Under the pieces are notes generated by a model. The model had not been told where the DNA came from. It saw only the letters and a program-made list of their open reading frames with translations, and made no database searches. DNA of 64,000 bases, from positions 62,001 through 126,000 of the forward strand of contig NZ_JAKRSA010000018.1 in assembly GCF_022402485.1 (NCBI RefSeq). The letters run 5' to 3'. A program made the translations under genes and the position numbers. The stretch's first letter is position 1. Each line of letters begins with the position of its first letter. Below are positions 17,340-28,028 of the stretch, in pieces. This stretch comes from Phenylobacterium sp. Lineage in GTDB: Bacteria; Pseudomonadota; Alphaproteobacteria; Caulobacterales; Caulobacteraceae.

Positions 17340-17575
17340 GCCTCATCCCCAACGGGCCCGCCGAAGTCGACGTCCTCGGGAAAAGTGTCAGGGGTCATCT
17401 TCCCCAACAGATCGTCCAAGTCATAGTTGGGCGCGGGCACCGGCTCGATGATCACCCGGCCACCTTCCTCACGCACATCGACGGCCTGATCGATCCGCAG
17501 GGACGCGGCCGCCATGACCGACGCCGGTATGCGAACCGAGGCGCTATTGCCCCACTTCTTGACCTGAACACGCAT
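17333..17575 (-). CDS. mazE: MazE/PemI-family antitoxin
   Basis: 80 residues. The AbrB-like N-terminal domain reads RVQVKKWGNSASVRIPASVM, as in MazE. The acidic C-terminal tail (NYDLDDLLGKMTPDTFPEDVDFGG) is the toxin-binding part. I chose the ATG at 17575 with GAAAGG upstream; the longer frame to 17653 runs into the tipN-derived repeat and is not coding. It precedes mazF in the operon and should autoregulate it. Confidence 0.9.
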   Translation of the reverse strand: MRVQVKKWGNSASVRIPASVMAAASLRIDQAVDVREEGGRVIIEPVPAPNYDLDDLLGKMTPDTFPEDVDFGGPVGDEAW

Positions 17576-17587
17576 GGCGCGCCTTTC

Positions 17588-17606
17588 GTATCTACATTCA
17601 CGATAC
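17588..17606 (-). promoter_or_regulatory. Candidate MazE operator
   Basis: An inverted repeat GTATC-N9-GATAC lies 13 bases upstream of the mazE start, in an AT-richer stretch that should hold the promoter. Position and symmetry suit antitoxin autorepression. Confidence 0.45.
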
Positions 17607-17632
17607 ATAAGCGGGTCCCTTCGCCCTGTAAA

Positions 17633-17661
17633 GGACGCCGCTGCCGGCGACATGATGTAGG
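17633..17661 (+). repeat. 29-bp direct repeat, copy 2 (duplicated tipN end)
   Basis: Exact second copy of 16935-16963, including the tipN stop codon, placed just beyond the mazEF promoter and 12 bases before the TetR stop. Loss of one copy with the sequence between would restore tipN next to the TetR gene. Confidence 0.92.
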
Positions 17662-17673
17662 CGCCGGCGCGGT

Positions 17674-18282
17674 TCAGGGGCTTACCTGAGCCGCGGCTCT
17701 GCTGCGAACCTGCGCCAGATAGGCCCGGGACAGGCTGACCAGCTCGTCTTCGAAGGCCCTGTCGTGGAGGAAGTCGACCCCTTCGAGGACCGCAGAGCGC
17801 AGGGCGCCGTGCATGGCACGGGTCAGTACGAAGGCGCTGATCGGCTCTAGGGTCCCCTGGGTCTGGTTCAGGGTCTGGGTGACGGCGTCAAACCGGCTGG
17901 CCAGGGCCTCAGCGGGGGTCGTCTCGAACCAGATCCCCATGGCGATCCGACGGGCGCGGGCGCGGCCCTGGAAGGCACCGACAAAGGCCCGGACCAGGGC
18001 GCGGTCGGGCGCCAGGCCCGCGCCGCCTTCTCGAAGCAGCCGCTGCATTTCCGCCCCATGCAGGTCGCTTTCGCGCTCGGCCAGGGCGTGCATCAGGACC
18101 CGCTTATTGGGGAAGTAGCGATAGAGCGTGCCGATACTGATCCCAGCCCGTTCCGCCACGGCATTGGTCGTGAAGCCGTCCAGACCTGAGCGCTCCAGGA
18201 GCTGAGCGGCGGCTTCCAGAATGATCTCGACGGTCTCCGCCGCTCGCTTCTGGCGGGGAATTTTTCGCTCGCCGTCAGACAC
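17674..18282 (-). CDS. TetR/AcrR family transcriptional regulator
   Basis: 202 residues from a GTG start with GCGAGG upstream. The N-terminal helix-turn-helix is typical: IILEAAAQLLERSGLDGFTT, then VAERAGISIGTLYRYFPNK. The C-terminal ligand domain is not diagnostic. It is divergent from the hotdog thioesterase gene (103-bp gap), which is the likeliest target together with itself. I saw no clear palindrome in the gap. Confidence 0.88.
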   Translation of the reverse strand: MSDGERKIPRQKRAAETVEIILEAAAQLLERSGLDGFTTNAVAERAGISIGTLYRYFPNKRVLMHALAERESDLHGAEMQRLLREGGAGLAPDRALVRAFVGAFQGRARARRIAMGIWFETTPAEALASRFDAVTQTLNQTQGTLEPISAFVLTRAMHGALRSAVLEGVDFLHDRAFEDELVSLSRAYLAQVRSRAAAQVSP

Positions 18283-18385
18283 TTAGACCTCGCTCATCTG
18301 GGATCGACCGAAAGCTGGGAAGGTGAGTAGGGGGTAAGCCCGCCCCTGGTTAGCCTTGAGGCCAGCAAGGTTGAAAGGAATTCAG

Positions 18386-18826
18386 ATGACTTGGGCCACG
18401 GAGCGACTGGACGCGATCGGCGCGGGGACGGGGGCGCTGCCGGCCATCGTCGAACAATTGCACCTGGGGCGGCTGGACAGTTGGGGGGACGGCTGGGTGC
18501 GTAAAACCTGGACCCCCCATCCGAGTCTTGCCACGGCCGATGGCTCCCTGTTCGGTGGCTATATCGCGGCCCTGGCCGATCAGGTGCTGGCCTTCGCCAC
18601 CATGACGGTGATCCCCGATGATCGGCTCTATCGGACCACGCAGCTGCAGGTGAGTTTCCTGCGGGTTGGCCGAAATGCGCCCCTGGAGATCGAGGCCAGG
18701 GTCATTGCGGCGACCCGGCAGATGATTGCCGTCCGGGCCAGCTTCACTCAGGCTGGTGGACGACTGATCGCTGAGGCCAGCGCACAGCAGATCGTCCTGC
18801 CCTTGCCGTCGGTGTCAGAAACCTGA
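18386..18826 (+). CDS. PaaI-type hotdog thioesterase
   Basis: 146 residues of single hotdog fold. The segment LATADGSLFGGYIAALADQVLAFA matches the active-site helix region of PaaI enzymes. TTQLQVSFLRVG and IEARVIAATRQM follow as beta-strands. Such enzymes hydrolyse acyl-CoA thioesters in the cytoplasm. GAAAGGAA is a strong ribosome site for the ATG at 18386. It is adjacent to and divergent from a TetR regulator that may control it. The substrate is unknown. Confidence 0.82.
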   Translation: MTWATERLDAIGAGTGALPAIVEQLHLGRLDSWGDGWVRKTWTPHPSLATADGSLFGGYIAALADQVLAFATMTVIPDDRLYRTTQLQVSFLRVGRNAPLEIEARVIAATRQMIAVRASFTQAGGRLIAEASAQQIVLPLPSVSET

Positions 18827-18836
18827 AGGCCGTTCT

Positions 18837-19172
18837 TTAGAGCACCACGGCCGAGCCGTTGACGGCGACCATCATCATGGAGCCGTTCTGGCCGATGGCG
18901 TGATAGTCCAGGTCGACGCCGACGACGGCGTTGGCCCCGACCTTCCGGGCCTCCTCGGCCAGGGCCTCCAGGGCGTCGGCCCGGGCGCGGGCCAGAACCC
19001 GCTCATAGCTCTTGGAACGTCCGCCAAAGAAGTCCCGCAGGGCAGCCATCAGGTCGAGGACCACATTGGCACCCAGGATCGCCTGGGCGGACACCATGCC
19101 CAGGTGTTGCTTGACGGGCCGGCCTTCAATGAAGTCGGTGGTGACGATGAGGATGTCGGGTTCGCGCGCCAT
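18837..19172 (-). CDS. YbjQ family protein (UPF0145)
   Basis: 111 residues, the usual family length. It carries ILGANVVLDLMAALRDFFGGRSKSYE (written here in two conserved parts, the latter FFGGRSKSYE), then GANAVVGVDLDYHAIG near the end. The family was named a putative heavy-metal-binding domain, but its function is unsettled. It forms pentamers in solved structures. It is a single gene converging with the thioesterase. Confidence 0.9.
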   Translation of the reverse strand: MAREPDILIVTTDFIEGRPVKQHLGMVSAQAILGANVVLDLMAALRDFFGGRSKSYERVLARARADALEALAEEARKVGANAVVGVDLDYHAIGQNGSMMMVAVNGSAVVL

Positions 19173-19332
19173 GGTGAATCCATAGGATCAAATTGTGTCG
19201 GTTGCGATGCGGAATCGCGCCCTGGGCGAGCCTGGCAAGGCGATCTGCATAGCTTCACGGGAAAAGCCGCCGAATGTCTTCAAGGTTTAGCCTGCTTGGT
19301 CCACATTGCCCCGTCCCCGCCGGAGCCTGTCC

Positions 19333-19803
19333 ATGATCTTCGCCCGATCGCACATCGAGCTGCACAATATCCGCGCCAGCATTGAGCGCACCAAGCGGTT
19401 GTCTGACAATGTCATCAAGATCGGCCCGGTCGGGGTGGGCCTGGACGGACTGCTGACCTGGATCCCCTGGGCTGGCGGGCTCTACAGCGCGGGCGCCGGT
19501 TCAGTGCTGCTGATTGACGGCATCCGGGCCCGGTGTTCACCCATGGTGCTGCTGGAGGCGACCATGGTGCTGTTGGCCGATCTGGCCATCGGGATCGCAC
19601 CAGTGCCAGGGGGGCTCGGCAAGCTGGCGGACATGCTGTTTTCAGGCCACAAATGGGCAGCCGATCTCATCCTGAAGCACATGGAAGAGACCATCTATTT
19701 TGAGGGCGCTCGCAAGGATGTGGTCAACACCCCGGAGTACCGAGACATCCTGTCGCGCATCCGCGACGGCAAGGAACGCCGCCGGGTGGTGTTCCTCGGC
19801 TAG
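19333..19803 (+). CDS. DUF4112 domain membrane protein (first of a tandem pair)
   Basis: 156 residues. The DUF4112 pattern is seen in KRLSDNVIKIGPVGVGLDGL and IPWAGGLYSAGAGSVLLIDG, with two or three hydrophobic stretches and PVPGGLGKLADMLF. The family is widespread, membrane-associated and functionally unknown. The gene precedes a paralogue by 24 bp, so the two form a tandem duplication and probably one transcript. Confidence 0.82.
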   Translation: MIFARSHIELHNIRASIERTKRLSDNVIKIGPVGVGLDGLLTWIPWAGGLYSAGAGSVLLIDGIRARCSPMVLLEATMVLLADLAIGIAPVPGGLGKLADMLFSGHKWAADLILKHMEETIYFEGARKDVVNTPEYRDILSRIRDGKERRRVVFLG

Positions 19804-19827
19804 GGCCAGCGCCCGGGGAGCTTGCCT

Positions 19828-20253
19828 ATGGCGGTGACCCAGGACAAGGCCCATCAGGCCTGGCGCGCGGCCGAGCGGATCAAGCGGCTGTCGGACCGGC
19901 TGGTGGGGGTAGGCCCTATCGGCCTCGGCCTGGATGGCGTTCTGGCCTGGGTGCCCGTGGCCGGTACGGTCTACAGTCTTGGGGCAGGGGCGCTGCTGAT
20001 TGCAGCGGGATTTCGAGGGGGGGCATCGGTTCCCACCCTGGCCCGGATGGCGGCCTATCTTGTGGTCGACTCCGCCAGTTCCACCGTACCCGTGGCCGGC
20101 TGGGCGGTGGACACCCTTTTCCCCGGCCACCTGATGGCGGCCAAGGCCCTGCAGAAGGACATCGAGGCCCGCCATGGTCCCTCGGCCCTGCCCGACAGCT
20201 GGGACCGCAAGCGCAAAGCCAAGGGTGGCGGGCGGCGGGGGCCAAAGATCTGA
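19828..20253 (+). CDS. DUF4112 domain membrane protein (second of a tandem pair)
   Basis: 141 residues. It repeats the pattern of its neighbour: IKRLSDRLVGVGPIGLGLDG, VPVAGTVYSLGAGALL and VPVAGWAVDTLFPGH. The C-terminus is strongly basic (KRKAKGGGRRGPK), unlike the first copy. A GGGGAG ribosome site suits the ATG at 19828; a TTG at 19822 is an alternative. The role is unknown; the pair may form hetero-oligomers. Confidence 0.82.
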   Translation: MAVTQDKAHQAWRAAERIKRLSDRLVGVGPIGLGLDGVLAWVPVAGTVYSLGAGALLIAAGFRGGASVPTLARMAAYLVVDSASSTVPVAGWAVDTLFPGHLMAAKALQKDIEARHGPSALPDSWDRKRKAKGGGRRGPKI

Positions 20254-20274
20254 CCCTGCGCGGCCCTGAAATAC

Positions 20275-20319
20275 TATCCCGTTTAAGGGATAATATTATC
20301 AATTGACCCATATTTGGGT
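20275..20319 (+). promoter_or_regulatory. Promoter region with two palindromes upstream of the SatD gene
   Basis: An AT-rich island contains TATCCC-GTTTAA-GGGATA (20275-20292) and ACCCA-TATT-TGGGT (20306-20319). A plausible promoter TTGACC (20303-20308), 16-base spacer, GATGAT (20325-20330) would place the second palindrome in its spacer. Both palindromes have CCC/GGG half-sites, which suggests one regulator. Confidence 0.5.
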
Positions 20320-20374
20320 TATTAGATGATTTTCGCCTCATGAGGGGCTAAACTCGAGGGTGTCATTGCGGCCC

Positions 20375-21073
20375 ATGACCGACCTTGCGCCATCTGCGGC
20401 CCGCCCGTCGCTCAACCTGCAACGTCCAACTCACGTGGCCATCATGGGCGACCTGGTGTCCAGCCAGGACGCGGGCTCAGTGGCTGACCTGCATGCGGCC
20501 TTCAACCGGGCGATCGACGCCGCAAATCTCGACGCGGGGACGACAATGACCTCCCCGCTGACCATCACCCTCGGGGACGAATTCCAGGGGCTGACGCAGA
20601 CCTTTGAGGATGGCCTGGCCATCCTGCGTGATGTGCAGGCGCGACTGCTGATCCAGGGCGTGGCCTGTCGCTTTGTCCTGGGCGTGTTGCGCCTGGAGAC
20701 GCCGGTAAATTCTGAGCGGGCCTGGAACATGATGGGGCCCGGACTTGCCGCCAGCCGCGCGCGCCTGACCGACAAGCGAGACGCCAACGCCTACCGCTTC
20801 CACCTGCCAGGGCAGCCGGCCCTCGAGACATTGATGGAGGCGGTCGGGGCAAGCTTGAGTGAGATCGAGCAAGGCTGGACAGCGCGACAGCGAGAAGTGG
20901 CGCTCGCCTCACGTTGGGAGTCCGCGACGGGACTGGCGCAGCGCCTGAACATCTCGCTTCAGACGCTTTACAAGATCAGGCGAGCCGCCCGGTTTGAGTT
21001 CTATGGTCGACAGTGGCGGGCCCTGGAGACGGCGGTTGAGACCCTAGACGAGATTTATGGTTTGACCCGATGA
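20375..21073 (+). CDS. SatD family protein
   Basis: About 232 residues (a GTG at 20360 would add five). The start of the conserved domain reads THVAIMGDLVSSQDAG, followed by TSPLTITLGDEFQGL and ACRFVLGVLRLETPVN. The C-terminal part contains a helix-turn-helix (AQRLNISLQTLYKIRRAA). The family is named after a Streptococcus mutans secretion and acid-tolerance gene and has no settled function. The last codon overlaps the next gene by ATGA. Many SatD genes are coupled to a small membrane-protein gene, as here. Confidence 0.8.
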   Translation: MTDLAPSAARPSLNLQRPTHVAIMGDLVSSQDAGSVADLHAAFNRAIDAANLDAGTTMTSPLTITLGDEFQGLTQTFEDGLAILRDVQARLLIQGVACRFVLGVLRLETPVNSERAWNMMGPGLAASRARLTDKRDANAYRFHLPGQPALETLMEAVGASLSEIEQGWTARQREVALASRWESATGLAQRLNISLQTLYKIRRAARFEFYGRQWRALETAVETLDEIYGLTR

Positions 21074-21485
21074 ACGCCTGGATCCACTTCGCTGGCTCGG
21101 TGGGGCTTGCCCTGTTCCTGCTGACGATTGTCGGCAACCTTGCCTGCAAGGTGGTACTGGACTGGAGCGGGCTCAGCCAGGCCATGACCTTGATTGAGGG
21201 CGACGAGGCAAAGCCACGGGCCAACACCCCGCGGGTGGGGAGACTGATCGGCCATTTAGAGCGGCTGTTGATTGCCAGCGGTCTTGTCTTCGGTGCCTGG
21301 GAGATCCTGGTGGTCGTGGTGGCGCTGAAGACTGTGGCCCGATTCAAGGACCTCGATGAGAAGCTGAACGCGGAGTACTTCCTGGTCGGATCCCTGTTCA
21401 GCGTCGCCTGGGCCATCCTCGTGACTCAGGCCTGGATGGTCTATGACGCCACATTTGGCCTCCAGATCCTGAGCCGAATGGCGGA

Positions 21486-21489
<4 letters not shown>
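21070..21489 (+). CDS. Membrane protein coupled to the SatD gene, unknown function
   Basis: 139 residues with about four transmembrane helices, at roughly residues 7-27, 58-88 (in two parts) and 100-122. The cytosolic loop [21 protein letters not shown] resembles loops in small membrane proteins with a conserved F-K-D-L motif. It overlaps the SatD stop by 4 bp (ATGA), which implies coupling. Its own stop overlaps that of convergent scpA. I do not recognise a named family. Confidence 0.75.
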
Positions 21490-23650
<2,161 letters not shown>

Positions 23651-23654
<4 letters not shown>

Positions 23655-25084
23655 TGGGCGGCCTCGGGCTCATAGGGCTGGGCGATGCGAATAGGCGCAA
23701 GCGGCGGGCAGCGGCCATCGGGGCCGGGCAGCCGGGGCGAGGGGGCTGTGACCGGGCGAGGCAGGGCAGAGTCGATCTCGACGGTGGATTCGGTGGTCGG
23801 GGGGAAGGCGGTGACCCCGACGATGGCGGGCTCACCGGCTTCATGGCGGGCCTGGACGGTGGTTTCCACCTCGGCGGCCACATGACCGCTGGTCAGGGCT
23901 GACACCAGCCCCCCCAGGCCCTCGGTGACCTGGAAGGCTGACCAGGCGGCGCGGGCGATCTGGTCGGTCAGCGCCTCAACATAGCCAGACCCGGCAGCGG
24001 GATCGGCGACGCGGCCGATATGGGCCTCTTCCATCAGCACCAGTTGGGTGTTGCGGCTCTGGCGCCTGGCCAGGGCCGAGGGCCGTCCCAGGGCATCGGT
24101 AAAGGTTCCCAGGACCACCGCGTCGGCCCCCCCCACTGCGGCACCAAAGCCAGCGGCGGTGAGCCGCAGCATATTGGTCCAGGGATCGCGGCGGGTGAGC
24201 ATCCGGCGGGAGGACCTGACCTCGATCCGGGCTGGAACGTCTAGACCGCAGGCGCCGGTGAGCCTGGCCCACACCCGTCGGGCGGCGCGCAGCTTGGCGA
24301 TGGTCAGGAAATAGTCGGCCTCGGCAGAAAGGCCCAGGGTGATGCGGGCAAACGCCTCATTCATCCCCATGCCAGCCCGGACCATGGCCCGGGCATAGGC
24401 CAGCGCACTGGCCGCGGCGAAGGCCACTTCGCAGGCCGCAGCCCCACCGGCCTCATGGATCACCTGGCCGGACGCCAGGAAAAGCTGCGCCTTGGGATAG
24501 GTCGTTGCATGGCGGGCGGCCGCCCCGGCGGCGGCGAAAATGTGCGCCTCGATGGGGCCAGGGCTTGCGCCCTCCCGGGCGAACACGCTCAAGGGGTCCA
24601 GGTGAAACTGCAACAGGGCGCCGGGCGAGGCCTTGGCCAGGCTGCTGAGCCAGTCGGCGGCGGCCACGCCCAGAAGGCCGGCGTCCAGGGCGACTGGGGC
24701 AAGTTCGAGGATCACCCCGTCCAGCGCCCTGGCCAGGTCGTCGGCCGAGCCCACGGCGGTCCCGGCCTTGCCGGTGGGGTCGAGGCTGAGCAGCACCGAG
24801 GCCGCGCCACCCTCCAGATCGGCCAGGATGTCGGCCCGGGCGCGGAGAGGATCGGGATGGGCTGTGGCACCGCGCAGATCCCAAGGACGATCCGGGTCAT
24901 AGGGCCGGGTCGGTACCTGTGGCCCCGCGTCTGCCCCATAGAGGGGGGCGATAGTCAGGCCATCGGCCGTGGTGGTGGTGAGGCTCTCCGGGGGCTTGTC
25001 GCCCAGGGTTTTGAGCACGAGGGCGCGCCAGTCTTCGGCGCTGGCCGGCGGAAATTCCACGGCAGGGGGAGCGATCTGGACCAT
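23651..25084 (-). CDS. Methylmalonyl-CoA mutase small subunit, without B12 domain
   Basis: 477 residues. It shares the barrel fold with the large subunit but lacks its catalytic features, as the beta subunit does; recognisable parts are [29 protein letters not shown] and [18 protein letters not shown]. Full-length beta subunits are about 620 residues because they carry a degenerate cobalamin domain; this one ends after the barrel. It stabilises the alpha subunit. AGGAACAA is the ribosome site. First gene of the operon, divergent from the nitronate monooxygenase across 167 bp. Confidence 0.88.
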
Positions 25085-25251
25085 TGTTCCTGTGATGAGC
25101 CGGGGGCGCGGGGAGCGTCAAGGGCGCCGCAACGGCGCCCTGCCGCTGGGTCAAACCTGCGTGCGCCTTGTGAGCCTTGCCGCTGCTGTATTCTTGCCCG
25201 GGGAACCGGTTTGCGCTTACATCGTAAAAACACCCGTGAAGGACACCGCCC

Positions 25252-26256
25252 ATGGCCCTGCCGCCGATTCTCCGTGACCGCCTGCGTCTGCCGGTCATCG
25301 CCTCGCCCCTGTTCATCATCTCGAACCCGGATCTGGTGATCGCGCAGTGCAAGGCCGGGATTGTCGGCTCCTTCCCGGCCCTGAACGCCCGCCCGGCCAG
25401 CCAGCTGGACGAGTGGCTGGCCCAGATCACCGAGGAGCTGGCGGACTGGGACGCCAAGAACCCGGACCTGCCCTCGGCACCGTTTGCGGTGAACCAGATC
25501 GTGCACAAGACCAATGACCGGCTGGAGCACGATGTGGAGATGGCGGCCAAGTACAAGGTGCCGATCATCATCACCTCCCTGGGCGCGCGGGAGGATGTGA
25601 ACCAGGCCGTGCATGCCTATGGCGGCATTGTCATGCACGACATCATCAATGACCGCTTCGCCCGCAAGGCGGTGGAGAAGGGCGCTGATGGCCTGATCCC
25701 CGTGGCGGCTGGGGCAGGCGGTCACGCCGGCGCCCTGTCGCCCTTCGCCCTGATCCAGGAGCTGCGGAAGTGGTTCGACGGGCCGATCGCTCTGTCTGGG
25801 TCCATCGCCAATGGGGGGGCCATATTGGGCGCCCAGGCCATGGGGGCCGACCTCGCCTATATCGGCTCGGCCTTCATCGCCACCAAGGAGGCCAATGCGG
25901 TGCAGGGCTACAAGGAGATGATCGTCCAAAGCTCCGGCGAGGACATCGTCTATTCCAACCTGTTCAGCGGGGTGCATGGCAATTACCTGCGGCCCTCCAT
26001 CGTCGCTGCGGGTCTCGACCCGGACAATCTGCCTGAGGCTGACCCCTCGAAGATGAACTTCGGCTCAGGCGGCAACACCAAGGCCCGGGCCTGGAAGGAC
26101 ATCTGGGGCTGCGGTCAGGGCATTGGCGCTGTGGAGGAAATTCTCGGCGCGGGGGACCTCGTGGCCAAGCTGGCGGCGGAGTACGAGGCGGCCAAGGCCA
26201 GCCTTGCGGAGAAGACCTCGTTCACCGCCGGCAAGGTGCTGATGGCGGCGGAATAG
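25252..26256 (+). CDS. NAD(P)H-dependent flavin oxidoreductase, nitronate monooxygenase family
   Basis: 334 residues with a TIM-barrel FMN fold. PVIASPLFIISNPDLVIAQCKAG (start of this segment) and the FMN-phosphate motif AAGAGGHAGALSPFALIQE are characteristic, with ALSGSIANGGAILGAQAMGAD next. Family members oxidise alkyl nitronates or reduce quinones using FMN. AAGGA precedes the ATG. The region upstream carries GGAAC-N16-CGTA (25202-25226), one base off the general-stress promoter consensus. It ends before a palindromic repeat. Confidence 0.9.
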   Translation: MALPPILRDRLRLPVIASPLFIISNPDLVIAQCKAGIVGSFPALNARPASQLDEWLAQITEELADWDAKNPDLPSAPFAVNQIVHKTNDRLEHDVEMAAKYKVPIIITSLGAREDVNQAVHAYGGIVMHDIINDRFARKAVEKGADGLIPVAAGAGGHAGALSPFALIQELRKWFDGPIALSGSIANGGAILGAQAMGADLAYIGSAFIATKEANAVQGYKEMIVQSSGEDIVYSNLFSGVHGNYLRPSIVAAGLDPDNLPEADPSKMNFGSGGNTKARAWKDIWGCGQGIGAVEEILGAGDLVAKLAAEYEAAKASLAEKTSFTAGKVLMAAE

Positions 26257-26274
26257 GTCTGCAGAATTCCTTTT

Positions 26275-26361
26275 CGTCATGCCCGCCCATGTGGCGGGCA
26301 TCCCTCGCGGTGGCGGGCGCCAGCGTCGCGAGGGATTCCCGGTTCAGGGCCGGGAATGACG
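26275..26361. repeat. Intergenic palindromic repeat (CGTCATGCCCG... CGGGAATGACG)
   Basis: An 87-bp composite palindrome. The outer arms CGTCATGCCCG and CGGGAATGACG pair with one mismatch. Inside are three smaller hairpins: GCCCGCC with GGCGGGC; CCCTCGCG with CGCGAGGG; TCCCGG with CCGGGA. Alphaproteobacterial genomes carry many scattered elements of this kind. Here it separates convergent genes and can terminate both. Confidence 0.7.
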
Positions 26362-26380
26362 AAGGGGAGGGGCTGCTGAC

Positions 26381-27184
26381 TCAGCTCCCGGTCGAGGTGT
26401 AGCGCCTGATGCCGGCGCGCCAGGCGAGGAAGGATGCGGCCAAAAAGACGAAGCCCATGGCCGGCGCTGTGGGCAGCCACCAGTCCGGGGCGCCTAAGGG
26501 GTCGGGCTGATCGAGGATGGCCAGGACGGGGTAATAGGCCACGCACCCCAGGGGCACGACGAAGATCAGAAAGTTCCGGAACCAGCCGGCATAGAGGCTC
26601 AAGGGAAATTGGGCCGCCTGGATGCCGCCATAGGTCAGGACGTTGAACACCTCCAGGCTTTCGGTGGTCCAGAAGGCGAAGCTGGCCTGCAGGACCAGGA
26701 GGCCGGTGAACAGGGCCACGCCGCCGGTGATGGTCCAGGCCAGCAGCAGGATCTTGTCCGGGGACCAGGTCACGCCGACCACAGCGGCGCCGACAAACAG
26801 AACCAGCAGGGCCTGGGCCAGGCGACCAAAGCGGCTGAGGCGGAACTCATAGCCGATCAATTGCAGGGCCGGAGAGCGTGGCCGCAGCAGGACGCGGTCA
26901 AAGGCGCCGGTCTTGACGAACTCCCCGCCAAAGACATCGAAGCCCCTGGTGAAGAAGTCGGTGAGGGCGAAACTGGTTGAGACCACCCCATAGAAGACGG
27001 CGATGTGCCCAAGCCCCCAGCCCTGCACCTGACCGAAGCGGTCAAAGAGTGCCCAGGCGGCCAGCATGTCGATGATGGTGGTCAAGAAGGCGCCGATCCC
27101 CAGCATGATGGCCGAGCCGGGATACTGTAGCTGGCTGCGCAGGGAGGCGCTGAAATAGCGAAGGAGGAGGGCCGCGCTATTCAT
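26381..27184 (-). CDS. ABC-2 type permease, second subunit
   Basis: 267 residues with six hydrophobic segments and no signal peptide. NSAALLLRYFSASLRSQLQY and RGFDVFGGEFVKTGAFDRVLL (beginning RGFDVFGGEFVK) match the ABC-2 family of paired permeases (PF06182 type). The coding part starts at 27184; the longer frame to 27589 is only overlap with the previous gene. It lies six bases after the first permease gene, in one operon with the ATPase. The exported substrate is unknown. Confidence 0.85.
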   Translation of the reverse strand: MNSAALLLRYFSASLRSQLQYPGSAIMLGIGAFLTTIIDMLAAWALFDRFGQVQGWGLGHIAVFYGVVSTSFALTDFFTRGFDVFGGEFVKTGAFDRVLLRPRSPALQLIGYEFRLSRFGRLAQALLVLFVGAAVVGVTWSPDKILLLAWTITGGVALFTGLLVLQASFAFWTTESLEVFNVLTYGGIQAAQFPLSLYAGWFRNFLIFVVPLGCVAYYPVLAILDQPDPLGAPDWWLPTAPAMGFVFLAASFLAWRAGIRRYTSTGS

Positions 27185-27189
27185 CTGGC

Positions 27190-28023
27190 CTAACCCCCCT
27201 GTACGTCCAGCCGGCGCATGACGCGGGCCATGGCGACGCGACCGAGGAGGATGAGGGCCACGGTCCAAAAGACCTGCAGGCCCAGGCCTAGCAGGGCCTC
27301 TGACCCTTGCAGCTGGCCCACATAGAGGCGAAGCGGAATGTCCATCATGCCGGCGAAGGGCTGTATCAGCAGCGCGGTCTGCGCCCAGTCGGGATAGAGG
27401 GCCAGCGGCAGCAGGTTGCCGGAGAAGACAATGATCAGGCTGTTGAACAGCACATTGATCCCCCGGTCGGTGAGGGTGGCGGCGACGATGATGTTCACGA
27501 TCATCAGAAAAGCGGTGGCCAGGGCCAGGGCCAGGGGCAGGGAGATGGCGAAGGCCGCGGCCGCCGCAAAGCTCGGCGGCGGCTTCCAAGCCCAGTCCGA
27601 CAGGCCGATCAAGGGCAGGACAAGCCCCGCCCCCAGCAGCATCAGGGCTGCGCGGGGCAGGGCCCGGGAGGCCATCCAGGCACCGCCACGGACATACCAG
27701 AGACTGTAGGTATCCACCGGCCGCAGGCGGTCATAGGCCACCGCGCCTGTGCGCACGGCCAGGGCCACCTCTGGGTCGGCGTTCCAGGGGGTCAGGGCCA
27801 AGAGGGCCTGGGCAAGCCAGGTGTAGGTGATCACCTGAGCCAGGGTCATGGGCGAGGCCGCCGCCGCCGCCGGGGCTGCGGCGAAGAAGGCAGCATAGAT
27901 CATCACCTTGATGCCCCCCCACCAGCACTGGGTGGCGAAGCCGGCGATGGCGGCGGCCCGATACTGCAGCATCAACAGGAAGCGGCTGGAGAAGGCGGCC
28001 AGATAGGGGCGGGCAGCGTCCAT
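27190..28023 (-). CDS. ABC-2 type permease, first subunit
   Basis: 277 residues with six hydrophobic segments: an amphipathic N-terminus (RPYLAAFSSRFLLMLQYRAA), then alternating helices, and the loop YDRLRPVDTYSLWYVRG typical of PF06182 proteins. It sits 5 bp after the ATPase gene. With the second permease it forms the membrane part of an exporter of the viologen/daunorubicin type. The substrate cannot be deduced. Confidence 0.85.
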   Translation of the reverse strand: MDAARPYLAAFSSRFLLMLQYRAAAIAGFATQCWWGGIKVMIYAAFFAAAPAAAAASPMTLAQVITYTWLAQALLALTPWNADPEVALAVRTGAVAYDRLRPVDTYSLWYVRGGAWMASRALPRAALMLLGAGLVLPLIGLSDWAWKPPPSFAAAAAFAISLPLALALATAFLMIVNIIVAATLTDRGINVLFNSLIIVFSGNLLPLALYPDWAQTALLIQPFAGMMDIPLRLYVGQLQGSEALLGLGLQVFWTVALILLGRVAMARVMRRLDVQGG

Positions 28024-28028
28024 GGGGC

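Noticed and set aside
17333-17653. A 106-codon version of the MazE frame
   Set aside because: Its first 26 codons run through the duplicated tipN end and the operator; the AbrB domain begins at 17575 with a ribosome site.
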